6,397 bases of DNA, from assembly GCA_023458835.1 (NCBI GenBank), contig JAEWWY010000539.1:1-6397 (forward strand). The letters run 5' to 3'. A program made the position numbers and the translations under genes. Below are positions 5,076 to 6,397 of this stretch, piece by piece. The stretch is from Bacillota bacterium. GTDB taxonomy: Bacteria; Bacillota; Clostridia; Christensenellales; Aristaeellaceae. The notes beneath the pieces were generated by a model. It ran no database searches. It was not told where the DNA came from and was given only the letters and a program-made list of their open reading frames with translations. Position 1 is the first letter of the stretch, and each line of letters opens with the position of its first letter.

Positions 5076-6021
5076 CCTTGACTGCGCCGATGGTCAGGCC
5101 CTGGATGAAATACCGCTGGAAGAAGGGGAAGATGATGAGGATCGGCCCCATGGTCACCACGGCGATGGCCATGCGGTAGCCCTCGTCGGGCACGTTGCGC
5201 AATTGCTCCGCCGACAGCACGCCCAGTTTTGCCGCCTGGGTGCGCAGGAAGTTTACCGAGGAAAGGGCGCGGTAGCACAGGTATTGCATGGTTTGAAGCG
5301 TGTCCTTGGCGTCCTGGGCCGTCAAAAGCAGCATGGCCTGGAAGTAATCGTTCCAATAGATCACCATCATGAACAGGGAAACCGTGGCAAGGCCCGGCAG
5401 GGAAATGGGGAACACGATCTGAAAAAGCGTGCGCCCTTCCCCCGCGCCGTCCAGCTTGGCGCACTCGATCAGCGCGTCGGGCACCGTTTGCTGGTAAAAG
5501 GTGCGCATGACAATGCACCAGAAGGCATTGAACAGCAGGGGAAGCAGCAGGCACCAGATAGAGTTGGACAGGCTGAGCACATTGTTCATCACCATGAAAT
5601 AGGGGACAAGGCCGCCGCTGAAAACCATGGTGATAAACATGTACGCCGTGAAAAAGCGCCTGTAGGCGTAAGTTTTCCGGGACAGGGGATAGGCGTACAG
5701 CGCGATGACCAGGGTGGAGGCGGCGGTGCCCGCCAAAGTTACGAAGACCGTCATGCCGTAGGCGCGGAACACCAGCTCGGGCTGCCTGAACAGGTATTCA
5801 AAGTTGTACAGCGAAAGCTGGGAGGGAATGAAATTGTACCCTTCCAGGGCGATGACCTTTTCCGGCGTAAACGCCACGGCGATGACCAGCACCACCGGTA
5901 CGACGCAGCATAGCGCCAGTAAGGAAAAAATCACATTCAGAATGGTATTGGACAGCGGGCCAATGGACATCAGGGAGGAATGCGGCCTGGCCGCTTTCAT
6001 CGTTGTCTGCTGCGTTGTCAT
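5071..6021 (-). CDS. CUT1 sugar ABC transporter permease (LplC/YtcP-like)
   Basis: This 316-residue membrane protein is the second permease subunit of the transporter. Six hydrophobic segments are visible, at about residues 27-52, 87-112, 122-148, 154-173, 211-231 and 282-306. The cytoplasmic EAA loop that contacts the ATPase is at about 182-212 (DALIECAKLDGAGEGRTLFQ, then IVFPISLPGL), with the conserved G and the downstream P-x-x-x-P. The length and the extended loop between the last two segments (about 232-280) fit the LplC/YtcP branch. ATG at 6021 is preceded by GGAGGGG (6028-6034) with 6 nt spacing, all inside the 14-nt gap after the upstream permease stop, so the two permeases are cotranscribed and probably coupled in translation. 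No ATPase gene is visible; such systems in Firmicutes often share an MsmX-type ATPase encoded elsewhere. Confidence 0.93.
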   Translation of the reverse strand: MTTQQTTMKAARPHSSLMSIGPLSNTILNVIFSLLALCCVVPVVLVIAVAFTPEKVIALEGYNFIPSQLSLYNFEYLFRQPELVFRAYGMTVFVTLAGTAASTLVIALYAYPLSRKTYAYRRFFTAYMFITMVFSGGLVPYFMVMNNVLSLSNSIWCLLLPLLFNAFWCIVMRTFYQQTVPDALIECAKLDGAGEGRTLFQIVFPISLPGLATVSLFMMVIYWNDYFQAMLLLTAQDAKDTLQTMQYLCYRALSSVNFLRTQAAKLGVLSAEQLRNVPDEGYRMAIAVVTMGPILIIFPFFQRYFIQGLTIGAVKG

Positions 6022-6035
6022 GCCTTTCCCCTCCG

Positions 6036-6397
6036 TTAAAACAGCGCGTTTTCCGGGCTGAGCCTGCGCACCACCGCATTGGACGCGAAGATCAGGATAA
6101 AGCCCAGGGTGCTTTGAAACAGGCTGGCCGCGGCCGATATGCCCATATTGGATGTTCCCCCCGTAAGCATGCGGAACACGTAGGTGTCAAACACGTCGGT
6201 GACGGAGAGCAGTTGCCCGGAGGCCATGGGCAGGTTGAAGAACAGGCCGAAGTCGGCGCTGGCCATACGGCCCATGGCCATGATGGTCATAATGGTCATC
6301 ATGGGCTGCAGCATGGGCAGGGTGATATAACGGATCTTTCCCCAGGCGGAAGCGCCGTCCAGCGTGGCGGCCTCATACAGCTCCGCGTCGATCCCCG
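6036..6397 (-). CDS. CUT1 sugar ABC transporter permease, C-terminal part (LplB/YteP-like; 5' end outside window)
   Basis: The frame is open from the right edge (first full codon ends at 6395) to TAA at 6036-6038, giving about 119 visible residues. The visible part begins in the EAA loop (ELYEAATLDGASAWGKIRYI, then TLPML), the ATPase contact of binding-protein-dependent permeases. It continues with a Met-rich helix (MMTIMTIMAMGRM), then DFGLFFNLPM and DTYVFRMLTG, typical of LplB-like first permeases, and a last membrane segment (SLFQSTLGFILIFASNAVVR). An internal ATG at 6314 is in frame but is not the start. It is the promoter-proximal permease seen here, and its partner starts 14 nt downstream. 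Confidence 0.93.
   Translation of the reverse strand, partial: GIDAELYEAATLDGASAWGKIRYITLPMLQPMMTIMTIMAMGRMASADFGLFFNLPMASGQLLSVTDVFDTYVFRMLTGGTSNMGISAAASLFQSTLGFILIFASNAVVRRLSPENALF

Noticed and set aside
3276..5081. Long + strand open frame of 601 codons antisense to the binding-protein gene
   Set aside because: It is a shadow of the minus-strand gene: composition is Gly/Val/His/Gln-rich without domain features, it starts in the intergenic hairpin region with no ribosome binding site, and the opposite strand encodes a clear solute-binding protein.
5203..5913. + strand 236-codon frame opposite the LplC-like permease
   Set aside because: Gln/His/Gly-rich shadow of a membrane protein gene with no start signals.
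1..6397. CRISPR array, tRNA/rRNA, insertion sequence, phage or toxin-antitoxin genes
   Set aside because: No regularly spaced direct repeats, cloverleaf, transposase or paired small toxin-like frames were seen on either strand.

Overview
The window reads as a carbohydrate-uptake and regulatory locus from a G+C-rich Firmicute, most likely an uncultured gut-type Clostridia (Christensenellales or a related order). This rests on strong GGAGG-type ribosome binding sites, a TTG start on one regulator, a CUT1 sugar transporter of the LplB/LplC/DUF3502 type with no ATPase gene beside it, and a high density of AraC and LacI regulators. The taxonomic guess is inference; there is no rRNA or other marker gene.

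Left part (1-2172). The window opens inside an AraC-family regulator (+ strand, ends 632). It faces a small unrecognised gene on the minus strand (688-981, 97 aa). A 165-nt divergent spacer follows and carries a near-consensus sigma-A promoter (TTGACA, 17 nt, TATGAT), which drives a LacI-family regulator with a TTG start (1147-2172).

Middle (2174-3425). A second LacI-family regulator lies on the minus strand (2174-3199), tail to tail with the first and separated from it by one base. Its upstream region has a minus-strand promoter (TTGCCC, 18 nt, TATAAT) with the perfect palindrome AAACCGGTTT just downstream of the -10, the usual place for a LacI-type operator. Beyond this are an AT-rich patch and two strong hairpins marking the end of the transporter operon.

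Right part (3426-6397, all minus strand). Transcription enters from the right edge in the order permease (partial, LplB-like), permease (LplC-like), then solute-binding protein with a C-terminal DUF3502-like region. The permeases are 14 nt apart. The binding protein follows a 175-nt spacer with three stem-loop/palindrome elements, one overlapping the upstream stop codon. The layout suggests oligosaccharide import energised by an ATPase encoded elsewhere, with the adjacent LacI repressor as the likely local regulator.

No mobile element, CRISPR array, tRNA or rRNA was seen. I found no clearly new system. The most unusual items are the structured spacer ahead of the binding-protein gene, the apparent absence of a lipobox on the binding protein, the one-base gap between convergent lacI-type genes, and the unidentified 97-aa protein. 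No stretch over 300 bases lacks a gene.
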